Below are positions 42,956 to 52,159 of a DNA stretch of 64,000 nucleotides, in pieces. The DNA is from Miniphocaeibacter halophilus (GTDB lineage Bacteria; Bacillota; Clostridia; Tissierellales; Peptoniphilaceae). Location of the stretch: NCBI RefSeq assembly GCF_016458825.1, contig NZ_CP066744.1, positions 253,001-317,000 of the forward strand, given 5' to 3'. Numbering within the stretch: the first letter of the stretch is position 1; every line of letters begins with the position of its first letter. The position numbers were made by a program, and so were the translations under genes. Under the pieces are notes generated by a model, which searched no databases, was not told the origin of the DNA, and saw nothing but the letters and a program-made list of their open reading frames with translations.

Positions 42956-44749
42956 TTATTTATCTCTACTATTTTCAACTAATGTTTCTAATGCAGTTTT
43001 TACTGCCGGTTTTACTGAGTTTACTCCACCTGCTATATAAGCTGTTTCAATATTTTTAATTGTGCCTATATAAGTGTTTTGGCTAGATGTAAAGTCAGTT
43101 TCTGTTGATAAAATAATAGCTGCATTTTTTGTAAATGCTAATGGTCCAGCTGTTAAGGCATCAGGTGATTTGTAACCATTTGCAACTACTACTGTTTTAA
43201 CATTTGCTTGAGTTAATTTTTCAGCTATTGCTACTGATGTTTCAAATCTATTTACACCGGAGATTCTTCCTTCACTTGTATAAGTAAGAGCTGTTCCATT
43301 AATTATATTTTCAGCAACTGTTTGTGGTCCACCAATTATAGTAGCCTTTGTTGCCCCTATAGTTTTTAACCCAGCTTTAACTTCTGTAGTTAGTACACTT
43401 CCATTAGTTAATACTATTGGCATTTTCTTTTCTGTTGCATAAGTTGATGCTGCTAAGGCATCGGCATCTTTTGCATCTGTACCATTTGCTATAATTACTC
43501 CATTAGTATAACCTTTATCTTTTAATGTAGTAGCTACCTTAATGGAAGTTTCGTAACGGTCTTTACCATCAATTCTGCTAGTTGTTACGCCTTCTTTTAC
43601 TGCTTGTAATTCTCTAACTAGATTTTCAGAAACGGAATTTCTTCCACCTACTACATATATTTTTTCTACACCATTATCTCTAATATAGTTTTTAACACCT
43701 TGAATTGCAGAGTTGTCCCTAACTAAAAGTATTGGAGCTTCTAATTCATTAGCTAAAGGTCCTGCTGCTAATGCATCTGCTGAAACTTCTCCATTTGCTA
43801 TTATTACATTTTTCGCTGTTGGATAAGCTTCCTTAGCTATTTCTACTGCTGTTTCATAACGATCAGTACCTTCAAGTCTTGTTACTTTATCAGCTACCAC
43901 TTTTGTTTTTAAAGTGATATCAAAATTTAATGCGGTCGCATCGTTTGGTACTGTAAATTTATTATCTGTTGCTGTTTCTCTATTATCTCCAGTTCCAAAT
44001 TTAACCTCTTCAATATCATATTTACTTGATATTACTTCATATTCCAATTCATTAACTAATTTGTTAGTATCTGAAGGAAAATCTAATTCAGTTTCATTTC
44101 TTTTTAATTTTAAACCGTATTCTTTTAGTTTTGCTGCTGTAAGTTCTGTTGCTGTTGTTATCGGTTCTTTATCATCAACTTTCAAAGAAGTTACAGTAGT
44201 AGTTACAGTACCTACTGACTCTAAAACAATATCAAAAACTAATTTATTTCCAGTTTCTGGTGTAGTAAATGAAAGATCACTTTCAAGTTTTACACTTTCT
44301 TCACCATTTTTAATAGTTATTGATTTTATATTATACCCATCGTCTACAACAACTTTATATTTCTTTACTTTTTCCATAGTTTCCTCTGTATTAAAATCTA
44401 CAGTATCTTCAGAGTTAATTTTTTTTAGTTGTAAACCATATACTTCAATTTGACTTTCCGTTAAATTTTCTTTTTCTTCATCATCCACTTTTAAAGAGTT
44501 TATTTCAGCTTTAAACTTAACTTCTTCAGGTTTAGGTTCTGCTGGAACATTCGTATCGTCATCTGAGTCACCTGTATTTTCTGCATCTTCTAAAACCGGT
44601 GTTGTTTCTTGTCCTTTTTGAGCGTCTTGATCTTGCACCGTAACAGAATCATTATTATCATTCTGAGCTTTTGATGTAGTTCCTACAAATATTGAAAAAA
44701 CCATAACAAAAGCTAATAAAAAACTTGTTATTCTTTTTGTTCTTAACAT
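42956..44749 (-). CDS. Cell-wall-binding surface protein, C-terminal CWB2 triplet (paralogue A)
   Basis: The product is 597 aa with a signal peptide (about 1-28, ending TSKA). An acidic linker and two or three repeats of a roughly 80-aa domain follow (SLKVDDEEKENLTESQIEVY and SLKVDDKEPITTATELTA). CWB2 modules start near 290, 391 and 495. The CWB2 part, residues about 285-597, is almost identical to that of the next gene (44977-46527), also in DNA, while the N-terminal parts differ. A conserved upstream motif (ATATATGATACCATAAAA on the + strand) is shared with that gene. Confidence 0.9.
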   Translation of the reverse strand: MLRTKRITSFLLAFVMVFSIFVGTTSKAQNDNNDSVTVQDQDAQKGQETTPVLEDAENTGDSDDDTNVPAEPKPEEVKFKAEINSLKVDDEEKENLTESQIEVYGLQLKKINSEDTVDFNTEETMEKVKKYKVVVDDGYNIKSITIKNGEESVKLESDLSFTTPETGNKLVFDIVLESVGTVTTTVTSLKVDDKEPITTATELTAAKLKEYGLKLKRNETELDFPSDTNKLVNELEYEVISSKYDIEEVKFGTGDNRETATDNKFTVPNDATALNFDITLKTKVVADKVTRLEGTDRYETAVEIAKEAYPTAKNVIIANGEVSADALAAGPLANELEAPILLVRDNSAIQGVKNYIRDNGVEKIYVVGGRNSVSENLVRELQAVKEGVTTSRIDGKDRYETSIKVATTLKDKGYTNGVIIANGTDAKDADALAASTYATEKKMPIVLTNGSVLTTEVKAGLKTIGATKATIIGGPQTVAENIINGTALTYTSEGRISGVNRFETSVAIAEKLTQANVKTVVVANGYKSPDALTAGPLAFTKNAAIILSTETDFTSSQNTYIGTIKNIETAYIAGGVNSVKPAVKTALETLVENSRDK

Positions 44750-44873
44750 AATTCCCTCCTTATACCTTTAAAATATATGATACCATAAAACGTACATTTT
44801 TTTTACTTTTTAAATTAAAATATTATACTTTAAAGATTATATATAAATATTTTTCTAATATATAAAATAAGTA

Positions 44874-44925
44874 TAAAAAAACAGATTATGCTATCTCTTA
44901 ATAAAAAAGATATAATAACCTGCTT
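44874..44925 (-). terminator. Probable terminator of the 516-aa CWB2 gene
   Basis: Imperfect arms around AACAGATTAT and ATAACCTG-TTTTT form a long stem with bulges; T-rich sequence follows on the minus strand. Confidence 0.55.
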
Positions 44926-44976
44926 TTTAATTCATAAACATAGCAATTACTATTACCATTTATTCAAAAATTGAAT

Positions 44977-46527
44977 TTATTTGTCTCTACTATTTTCAAC
45001 TAATGTTTCTAATGCAGTTTTTACTGCCGGTTTTACTGAGTTTACTCCACCTGCTATATAAGCTGTTTCAATATTTTTAATTGTGCCTATATAAGTATTT
45101 TGGCTAGATGTAAAGTCAGTTTCTGTTGATAAAATAATAGCTGCATTTTTTGTAAATGCTAATGGTCCAGCTGTTAAAGCATCAGGTGATTTGTAACCAT
45201 TTGCAACTACAACTGTTTTAACATTTGCTTGAGTTAATTTTTCAGCTATTGCTATTGATGTTTCAAATCTATTTGCACCAGAGATTCTTCCTTCACTTGT
45301 ATAAGTAAGAGCTGTTCCATTAATTATATTTTCAGCAACTGTTTGTGGTCCACCAATTATAGTAGCATTTGTTGCCCCTATAGTTTTTAAACCAGCTTTA
45401 ACTTCTGTAGTTAATACACTTCCATTAGTTAATACTATTGGCATTTTGTTTTCTGTTGCATAAGTTGATGCTGCTAAGGCATCGGCATCTTTTGCATCTG
45501 TACCATTTGCTATAATTACTCCATTAGTATAACCTTTATCTTTTAATGTAGTAGCTACCTTAATAGAAGTTTCGTAACGGTCTTTACCATTAATTCTTTC
45601 AGATTTAATTTTTGTATCTATAGCTAATAGCTCTGCTAATAAATCTTTAGAAACTGAATTTGGTCCACCTACTACATATATTTTTTCTACACCATTATCT
45701 CTAATATAGTTTTTAACACCTTGAATTGCAGAGTTATTTCTAACTAAAAGTATTGGAGCTTCCAATTCATTTGCTAAAGGTCCTGCTGCTAATGCATCTG
45801 CTGAAACTTCTCCATTTGCTATTATTACATTTTTCGCTGTTGGATAAGCTTCTTTAGCTATTTCAACTGCTGTTTCATAACGATCAGTACCTTCAAGTCT
45901 TGTTACTTTATCAATTTCTTCATCTGATTTTAAAGTAATAGTCAAATAAACTCTATTTACTGTTGCTTTGAAAGAATAAGCATCATTTCCTTTATTTCTA
46001 CTAGGATTAAAATCTATTTTTTCTATTTTATGCTTACTTGAGGATACTGTGTAAACATAATTTATAATATCTTTTTCTTCTGTAGAAGTAGTTCCCTTTA
46101 CTGTAGTATTAGTACTAGTAACCAACTTATTATCATTCTCTGATACTTCATTTATAAATTTAAATCCATATTCAGACCAATCAGTTACATCTCTACCTTT
46201 TATTTCTTTACTACCTATTTTTATCTTTTCAATAACAACAACAGTTTCTATTTCTTTATTATCTGTTGCATTAGTTGTATCAGATGTTTCCGTAGTTGGT
46301 GCAGTAGTTGGTGCAGTAGTTGCTTCATCAGATGTTTCCGTAGTTGGTGCAGTAGTTGGTGCAGTAGTTGCTTCATCAGATGTTTCCGTAGTTGGTGCAG
46401 TAGCTGCTCCATCTGCACCAGATCCTGGCTCCTTATTATTTTCTGCTAGAGATTTTGTACCTGCATAAACTGATAATACTAAAACTAAAGCTAATAAAAT
46501 ACTTATTGTTTTTTTTGATTTTAACAT
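44977..46527 (-). CDS. Cell-wall-binding surface protein, C-terminal CWB2 triplet (paralogue B)
   Basis: The product is 516 aa with a signal peptide (about 1-28). A Thr/Ala/Pro linker follows with about two and a half 16-aa repeats (EATTAPTTAPTTETSD). Next is one copy of the domain repeated in paralogue A (KIKIGSKEIKGRDVTDWSEY), then CWB2 modules from about 207, 311 and 414. Sequence from about residue 205 onward nearly equals that of paralogue A, pointing to recent duplication or gene conversion. The third module ends AVKTALETLVENSRDK in both. Confidence 0.9.
   Translation of the reverse strand: MLKSKKTISILLALVLVLSVYAGTKSLAENNKEPGSGADGAATAPTTETSDEATTAPTTAPTTETSDEATTAPTTAPTTETSDTTNATDNKEIETVVVIEKIKIGSKEIKGRDVTDWSEYGFKFINEVSENDNKLVTSTNTTVKGTTSTEEKDIINYVYTVSSSKHKIEKIDFNPSRNKGNDAYSFKATVNRVYLTITLKSDEEIDKVTRLEGTDRYETAVEIAKEAYPTAKNVIIANGEVSADALAAGPLANELEAPILLVRNNSAIQGVKNYIRDNGVEKIYVVGGPNSVSKDLLAELLAIDTKIKSERINGKDRYETSIKVATTLKDKGYTNGVIIANGTDAKDADALAASTYATENKMPIVLTNGSVLTTEVKAGLKTIGATNATIIGGPQTVAENIINGTALTYTSEGRISGANRFETSIAIAEKLTQANVKTVVVANGYKSPDALTAGPLAFTKNAAIILSTETDFTSSQNTYIGTIKNIETAYIAGGVNSVKPAVKTALETLVENSRDK
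46280..46415. repeat. 48-bp tandem repeat encoding a Thr/Ala/Pro linker
   Basis: About two and a half copies of a 48-bp unit encode TTAPTTAPTTETSDEA. They extend the linker between the signal peptide and the first domain of paralogue B. Confidence 0.8.
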
Positions 46528-46597
46528 AAATTCCTCCTTATTCCTTTATAATATATGATACCATAAAATAAATTTAAAAAAAGTTGTGAAAAATAAA

Positions 46598-46628
46598 CAA
46601 AAAAATAGGTATTGTACAATACCTATTT
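46598..46628 (-). terminator. Intrinsic terminator of the 508-aa CWB2 gene
   Basis: A perfect 26-bp palindrome (46603-46628, centred on TGTACA) is followed by a T-run on the minus strand, six nt after the stop. Confidence 0.85.
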
Positions 46629-46633
46629 AAAAA

Positions 46634-48160
46634 TTATTTTGTTAAATTTAATATTTCTTTTGCTAAGTCGCTATTAATAGAGTCTGTTCCCCCAACTACA
46701 TAAACCTCAAAGATATTATTTTTTATATTTTTAATATATTTTTCTGTTTCCTTGTTAATTTCTTTACCATCTACTAAAATAATTGGAGCATTTTTATTAC
46801 CTGCCACTGAACTTGCTGTTAGAGCGTCAATATAATTAACTCCACTTGCTAGAACAAGATTGTTAATATTATTTAATTCCCTTGCAACTTCTATTGAAGT
46901 TTCATAACGATTTTCTCCAGCAATTCTTTCTTCTAAAACAATATTGGTATTATTTAATATATTATTAGAAACAGAGTTTTTTCCACCAACAATTATAGCG
47001 TCTTTAATATTAAAATCATTTAATTTGTTTACTACATTAACTTCTATAATATTACCATTTGTTAAAATTATAGGATATTTTTCTTGTATAGCTAAAGGAC
47101 TTGCTGAAATTGCATCAGCTGCATTAACTCCATTTGCCAATATAATTTCATTTTTGTACTTATGGTCTTCAATTAAAACTTCTGCTACTTTCGCTGATGT
47201 TTCATAACGATTTTCTCCAGCTATTCTTTCTACTTCTAATTTGTAGTCATCACTAAGTTCTTCTTTTAAAGAATTTGCTACAGATTCTTTTCCACCTACA
47301 ATATAAACCTTAGAAGCTTTTGTAGATTCAATATAGTCTGCCACTGGCCTAGAAATAGTTTTGCCATTTGTTAAAAGAATTGGAGCCTTTAATTCATTAG
47401 CAAGTGGACCTGCAGACAAGGCATCGGCTTCCTTAACTCCATTGACTAAAACAATATTTTCCGGATTTTTAAATATATTTTCTGCAATTTTAGCTGATGT
47501 TTCGTAACGGTCTTTTCCGGCAAATCTTTTTAAGCCAACTTCCTTTTCCCTTACTAGTTTAAATTCTAAATTCAAATCTGAATCTAAGGTAAATTTGTAT
47601 TTTCCATTTTTTACTATTGAATTAAGACCATCTTCTACTTTATAGATATAAAAGCCTTCAGGTACATTAGTAAATTCTAAAATATGTTCACCTTTTTTTA
47701 AGTCAATTCTTTCACCTAATTTGTAGTCTTCACCGTCTAATTTTAATTTTATATTAAAATTATTATCTTCTAAAGTAGCTTTAAACTTCGAATACTTAAT
47801 ATTTTCAATAAAGTCTAAGTAAACAAATTCCGTTTCCTTGTCTGTGTTTAATTTTAAAATATTACTAGTGGAAACTACCTTGCCATCAATGGTAATGGAT
47901 TTTAAAGTGTAGTTATCTTCATTATATTTTATTTCGTAATCCTTACCATTTTCTAAATACAGTATATTAATTCCCTTTTCATCTTTTAATTCTAAAGAAT
48001 TAACTTCTAATTCCAGTTCTTCTGTTGGGGCTTTACCGTCTACTTTAGTAACAAATGCTGTTTCAATAAATTTTTCCTTAGCCTCTACATTATTAGTTAC
48101 AAAAAATGCAAATACCAATGTAAAAACAAGAAAAAACGATATTCCTTTCTTTTTAATCAT
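46634..48160 (-). CDS. Cell-wall-binding surface protein, C-terminal CWB2 triplet
   Basis: The product is 508 aa with a signal peptide (about 1-27, ending VEAKEK). A roughly 180-aa exported N-terminal region follows, with strand-turn motifs (SIVKNGKYKFTLDSDLNLEF). CWB2 modules start near 213, 313 and 413 (KRFAGKDRYETSAKIA, ERIAGENRYETSAKVA, ERIAGENRYETSIEVA). It belongs to the same leftward series but has its own terminator, so it is probably a separate transcript. The N-terminal function is unknown. Confidence 0.9.
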   Translation of the reverse strand: MIKKKGISFFLVFTLVFAFFVTNNVEAKEKFIETAFVTKVDGKAPTEELELEVNSLELKDEKGINILYLENGKDYEIKYNEDNYTLKSITIDGKVVSTSNILKLNTDKETEFVYLDFIENIKYSKFKATLEDNNFNIKLKLDGEDYKLGERIDLKKGEHILEFTNVPEGFYIYKVEDGLNSIVKNGKYKFTLDSDLNLEFKLVREKEVGLKRFAGKDRYETSAKIAENIFKNPENIVLVNGVKEADALSAGPLANELKAPILLTNGKTISRPVADYIESTKASKVYIVGGKESVANSLKEELSDDYKLEVERIAGENRYETSAKVAEVLIEDHKYKNEIILANGVNAADAISASPLAIQEKYPIILTNGNIIEVNVVNKLNDFNIKDAIIVGGKNSVSNNILNNTNIVLEERIAGENRYETSIEVARELNNINNLVLASGVNYIDALTASSVAGNKNAPIILVDGKEINKETEKYIKNIKNNIFEVYVVGGTDSINSDLAKEILNLTK

Positions 48161-48224
48161 TTAAACACCTCCTAGCATTATTATATCCTATAATTTTTAA
48201 TAATAACAGTAAGAAAATATATAC

Positions 48225-48256
48225 AAAAAAAACTACTCTTTCGAGTAGTTTTTTTA
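48225..48256 (-). terminator. Intrinsic terminator of the 765-aa CWB2 gene
   Basis: AAAACTACTC and GAGTAGTTTT arms with a 4-nt loop and a strong T-run on the minus strand lie just after the stop. Confidence 0.9.
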
Positions 48257-48263
48257 GTTTATC

Positions 48264-50561
48264 TTATTTACTAACTAATAAGTCAGCAATTTGTTGTGCA
48301 ATAGCATCTGTAACTGAATTAACACCACCAACGATGTGAATTTCAGTCATTCTATTATCATTTAGATATTTAACTAAAGCATCACCTAATACAGCTGGAC
48401 TTTCTGTTAATAATACTGGAGCATTTTCAACAAATCCTAATTGACCTGCAGATAATGCGTCTGGATAATCTTTACCATTAACAACTATAGCTTGTCCGCC
48501 ATGTGTAAAGTATTCTTCAGCAACTGCCATTGAAGTTAATTGTCTATTATTTCCAGATAATCTGTCGATATTAGAAATATTAATTTGTCCTAAAGCTTCT
48601 GATGAAACTGAGTTAGGTCCACCAACTACCATAACCTTGTTAATTTGGTAATAAGTATCAGCTAAAGCAGCTTTTACTGGAGATGGAACTGTATTAGTTT
48701 CTGTTAATAATATTGGTTGAGTATATATTGCTGATGGAACTGATGCAACTAAAGCATCTGGGAAATTGTATCCATTAGCTAACATTACTGTACCATTATA
48801 TTGTTCATGAATACGATCTGTTGGGTCAGCGCCTGTACTTCCTTCGTTTCTTACAACATAATCAAGTACTTTTGCTGATGTAGCAAATCTGTCATTACCA
48901 TAAACTCTTGTATAAGTTATTTTAGCAGCTTCTAATTGGTCTATTACTTTTGAACTTAAAGTATTTGGTCCACCAACTATTATAGCTTCTTTAGCTCCAA
49001 CTTCTGCCATATAATCCATTGCAGATTTTGTTAAAGCATTAGTGTTTGATAATAATAATGGAGCATCTTCTATACCAACAATACCATTAGCAACTAATGA
49101 GTCAGCAAAGTTATAACCTGAAGCTATAACAACTTTTTTATTATCTGCTCCTTCTGGATAAGCTTTTTTAGCAACTTCTACTGAAGTTTCTAATCTGTCT
49201 GTACCAGATATTCTATTACCAAAAGCTGTTCCTGGTAATAATGTAACTTTTGCAGCTGTTGTTCCTCTAAAGTTAATGTCTCTAAAAGGAATTTCAACTG
49301 TTCTTGGAACAGTCCAGCCTTCAGCTTCTTCTACAACAACTTTGAAAGGTAGTTTTATTTCTGTATAAATTGGTCTACCACCTAAACCTGCTCCTGATAG
49401 GTATCTCATAATGTTTTCTAAATCTAAGTCTTTAAATTGAATAACACCATGAGCACCAGTTCTACCTTCAGCTATAGGTTTTTCATCATAAGATTCAGGT
49501 CCCCAAAGTTCTGTAGTATTAGGATATACTTTTACTAAAGCTCCTTCTACTGGTTCTTCTTTTGCATCTTTAACACCTGTTACAGTAACTTCTAAAGTTG
49601 TAGTGTATTTATCTTCTGATAATAAAGCGTAATTATCTTTATTTAAATCTGTAAATACATATATTTCATCACCACTATTTGGTCCACCTTTTCCAGCTAT
49701 TTTAACAGGTGTTGGGTCATATACAATAGCTACAACTCTTTGCTTAACATCTTTACCATAGCCTGTTACATTAGGAGTTATTTTTTCTGTAACTCTGTCT
49801 CGCAATAGGCCTAATGATGGATATGATGTTTTAGGAGCTTTTCCACCATTTTCAGCTATAGTTTCATCAGAAACTAAATTAATTTGTCCATTACTATCAG
49901 TTTTATATTGTAATTTGAAGAAATAGTATAACCAATCTGGATCTAAAACTTGATCTGACCAATCTACAATGTAAGATTCAGTTTCTTTATCTAAAAGATA
50001 TTTTCCATCTTGAGCCTTTACATTATAAACTTGTACATATTTGTTTGCTAAAGGTTTTTTATCCTTATTTACTAGTTGTATTAAGTAATCTCCACCTTTT
50101 AAGTTGACTACTGATGAATCTACAAAGTTAAAATGTATTATATTGTCTTCAAATACAGGTTTATCCATTCCATCAACCATAGTATAAGTTATTTTTATTG
50201 ATGACATATCTACTTTTCCTGCTGCATCAGTTTTGAACTCGTACTTTGTTGGTGTTCCATCTACAACTTTTTCTCCAGCTTTTACTTCAAATACATAAGT
50301 AGTATCTGCCTTTAAATTTTCTCCTAGATGGTATTTACCTTTGTTTGCATCAGTATTATCCAAAGGGTTAAAATTAGATGTTATATCTATACCATCTTCA
50401 GTTATTTTTATCTTGTTTTTTAGCTCAGCAAGCTTACCATCTAACAAAGTATGAACTTCAACTTTGTCATAAAGTTTACCTGTTGCAAAAGCAGGAACTG
50501 CTGTAGCAAACACCATTACAAGAGCTAAAAGTAACGATAAAACTTTTTTGTTCTTTCTCAT
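48264..50561 (-). CDS. Large CWB2 surface protein, candidate major surface-layer protein
   Basis: The product is 765 aa with a textbook signal peptide (MRKNKKVLSLLLALVMVFAT, cleavage after AFA). About 420 residues of beta-rich domains follow, including Cna_B-like parts (VEGALVKVYPNT and GAHGVIQFKDLDL). Divergent CWB2 modules begin near 450, 552 and 665 (NRISGTDRLETSVEVA, TRVYGNDRFATSAKVL, DRLSGNNRQLTSMAVA). Codon choice is slightly less AT-biased, the ribosome-binding site AGGAGGAG is strong, the gene is preceded by more than 1 kb of non-coding DNA, and its leader folds extensively. These are features of a highly expressed S-layer gene (inference). It is the far upstream member of the leftward cluster. 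Confidence 0.9.
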   Translation of the reverse strand: MRKNKKVLSLLLALVMVFATAVPAFATGKLYDKVEVHTLLDGKLAELKNKIKITEDGIDITSNFNPLDNTDANKGKYHLGENLKADTTYVFEVKAGEKVVDGTPTKYEFKTDAAGKVDMSSIKITYTMVDGMDKPVFEDNIIHFNFVDSSVVNLKGGDYLIQLVNKDKKPLANKYVQVYNVKAQDGKYLLDKETESYIVDWSDQVLDPDWLYYFFKLQYKTDSNGQINLVSDETIAENGGKAPKTSYPSLGLLRDRVTEKITPNVTGYGKDVKQRVVAIVYDPTPVKIAGKGGPNSGDEIYVFTDLNKDNYALLSEDKYTTTLEVTVTGVKDAKEEPVEGALVKVYPNTTELWGPESYDEKPIAEGRTGAHGVIQFKDLDLENIMRYLSGAGLGGRPIYTEIKLPFKVVVEEAEGWTVPRTVEIPFRDINFRGTTAAKVTLLPGTAFGNRISGTDRLETSVEVAKKAYPEGADNKKVVIASGYNFADSLVANGIVGIEDAPLLLSNTNALTKSAMDYMAEVGAKEAIIVGGPNTLSSKVIDQLEAAKITYTRVYGNDRFATSAKVLDYVVRNEGSTGADPTDRIHEQYNGTVMLANGYNFPDALVASVPSAIYTQPILLTETNTVPSPVKAALADTYYQINKVMVVGGPNSVSSEALGQINISNIDRLSGNNRQLTSMAVAEEYFTHGGQAIVVNGKDYPDALSAGQLGFVENAPVLLTESPAVLGDALVKYLNDNRMTEIHIVGGVNSVTDAIAQQIADLLVSK

Positions 50562-50599
50562 GATTATTAATCACTCCTCCTATATTTTTTCTCGCCTTT

Positions 50600-50789
50600 C
50601 CTTGTCAATCTTTGACAAATAAAGTAAGAACCCTCTATACTAAATAATTTAGTAACAAAATAAATTTATATTGTGCACCCATCGATACAATGGGCCAAGA
50701 TAAACTAATTTAATGTCTACCGTAGCATCTATCGATCGATGTACTACGTAGTTTAATAAAATTTATTTCGTTTTCAAGGATTGTCAAGG
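50600..50789 (-). promoter_or_regulatory. Large folded 5' leader of the candidate S-layer gene
   Basis: Nested long-range pairings enclose about 190 nt. CCTTGTCAATC (50600-50610) pairs with GATTGTCAAGG (50779-50789), 10 of 11. Inside that, 50654-50667 pairs with 50759-50772, 13 of 14. Further in are AAACTA/TAGTTT (50702-50707 with 50749-50754), CCCAT/ATGGG (50678-50694) and GTAG/CTAC (50722-50747). The structure ends about 40 nt before the start codon. A stabilising mRNA leader or a regulatory RNA is plausible; no known riboswitch was recognised. Confidence 0.65.
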
Positions 50790-51325
50790 TTCGGCTGTTG
50801 CTTTCTAGCAACTATATAATAGTAATTCTATTTTGAATTACTTATTACATTATATTATTATTATTCGCTAAAATCAAGTTTAAGCAAATAATTTAGCAAT
50901 TTTTTTAATATAAATTGCTATTATTTTTATATATATGAAGTATTTTACCAAGTACAATTTCTTTTATATTTTATAATAAAATCCAAGTCCACACCATAAG
51001 GTGTAGTTTTAAGCCGTTCCACCACTATGTAATGTAGTTTCTCTTATTATGGAATAATTTGTTTTTTTATTAATATTTTACATTTATTAATAAATTTTAA
51101 TAAAAAATTTATACGATATTATTTATTATTAAACAAATTATTTATAGTAAAGATAAATATACTTTCATATACTTAACAACTTCATTATGATACCTTAATT
51201 TTTCTATATTGTAAAGGATATTAGATTAATTTTATTTTATTTTCCTTTATATTATATTATATGCCCTATTATTAATTTTTTTAACATGAAAACATCTTTA
51301 ATTTATATTTTATATTATTTATGTA
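50790..51325. other. Long non-coding region upstream of the candidate S-layer gene
   Basis: No coding frame with a ribosome-binding site is seen. Further perfect hairpins lie at 50797-50812 (GTTGCT/AGCAAC), 50821-50842 (AGTAATTC/GAATTACT) and 50991-51004 (ACACC/GGTGT), so the leader may extend beyond 400 nt. The remainder is extremely AT-rich and probably holds the leftward promoter, which I cannot place with certainty. Confidence 0.5.
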
Positions 51326-51355
51326 TTGACACTAATTATCAATTTATTCTATAAT
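51326..51355 (+). promoter_or_regulatory. Sigma-A-type promoter, rightward
   Basis: TTGACA (51326-51331), an 18-bp spacer and TATAAT (51350-51355) match consensus. The next rightward gene is marR at 51701, which would give a leader of about 340 nt. A second TATAAT nearer the gene (about 51638) may be an additional start. Confidence 0.6.
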
Positions 51356-51700
51356 GTACTAATAGTTAATTTCAAAAGTTTTTCCTTCTTTATATATAAG
51401 GAATATATACTAGAATATTTGATATTATTCAGTAATATTTTTACATTTTTTATCATATTTAAGATATATTTTAAGGGATATTCCCAATGCTTTTTTACTG
51501 TATGACATTACTGAACACCTTGCTATTCTAAGATTTAGCTGTTTATTTTTCTAAAATTTTATTTTTTTAAAGTTTTTTCAAATTAATACAATTTTTTTAT
51601 ATAAACACTTATTTTTATTACTTATATATGATATATTATAATAGGCAGAGGAACTAATAATCGTTTTTAAGTTTAATTATTATTTATTGAAGGGGAAATT

Positions 51701-52147
51701 ATGTCACTAAAATTAGTTGATACTAATATTTCACAGTTAGTTAGAGAGGTTTCTCGTAAAATGGATACAATTTTATTTCCAATTTCCGATGAATACAATT
51801 TAACTAATATGAAATATAAGGTATTGCAAGAAATTAACAAAAAAAACACTGCAAATATTGGAGAAATAGGTCAAGCTTTAGGTATTGCTGATGGTAATAT
51901 TTCCAATATGTGCAAAAAATTAGAAAAAGAAGGTTATTTAAAAAGAACTAGAAGTATAGAAGATGAAAGAATTGTTACTGTTACTTTAACTGACAAGGGC
52001 ATTGAAGCCGTCAAGAATGTTAAGGATGAACTTGAAAAAAAATATAAAAATTGCAAAGAGGACTTAACCGATGAGGAACTTGAGCAAATTATTTATAGTT
52101 TTGTAATTCTAAATAAACATTTAGACAATCTAGCTTCTTTTGAATAG
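51701..52147 (+). CDS. MarR-family transcriptional regulator
   Basis: The product is 148 aa, typical for MarR. The winged helix covers about residues 35-100: NMKYKVLQEINKKNTANIGE, then IGQALGIADGNISNMCKKLE, and the wing RTRSIEDERIVTVTLTDKG. Helices at both ends form the dimer interface. It lies 12 nt before the second ftsH gene in the same direction, so the two form an operon and the regulator probably controls its own transcript with ftsH. The ligand is unknown. Confidence 0.88.
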   Translation: MSLKLVDTNISQLVREVSRKMDTILFPISDEYNLTNMKYKVLQEINKKNTANIGEIGQALGIADGNISNMCKKLEKEGYLKRTRSIEDERIVTVTLTDKGIEAVKNVKDELEKKYKNCKEDLTDEELEQIIYSFVILNKHLDNLASFE

Positions 52148-52159
52148 AAAGGAGAATAT

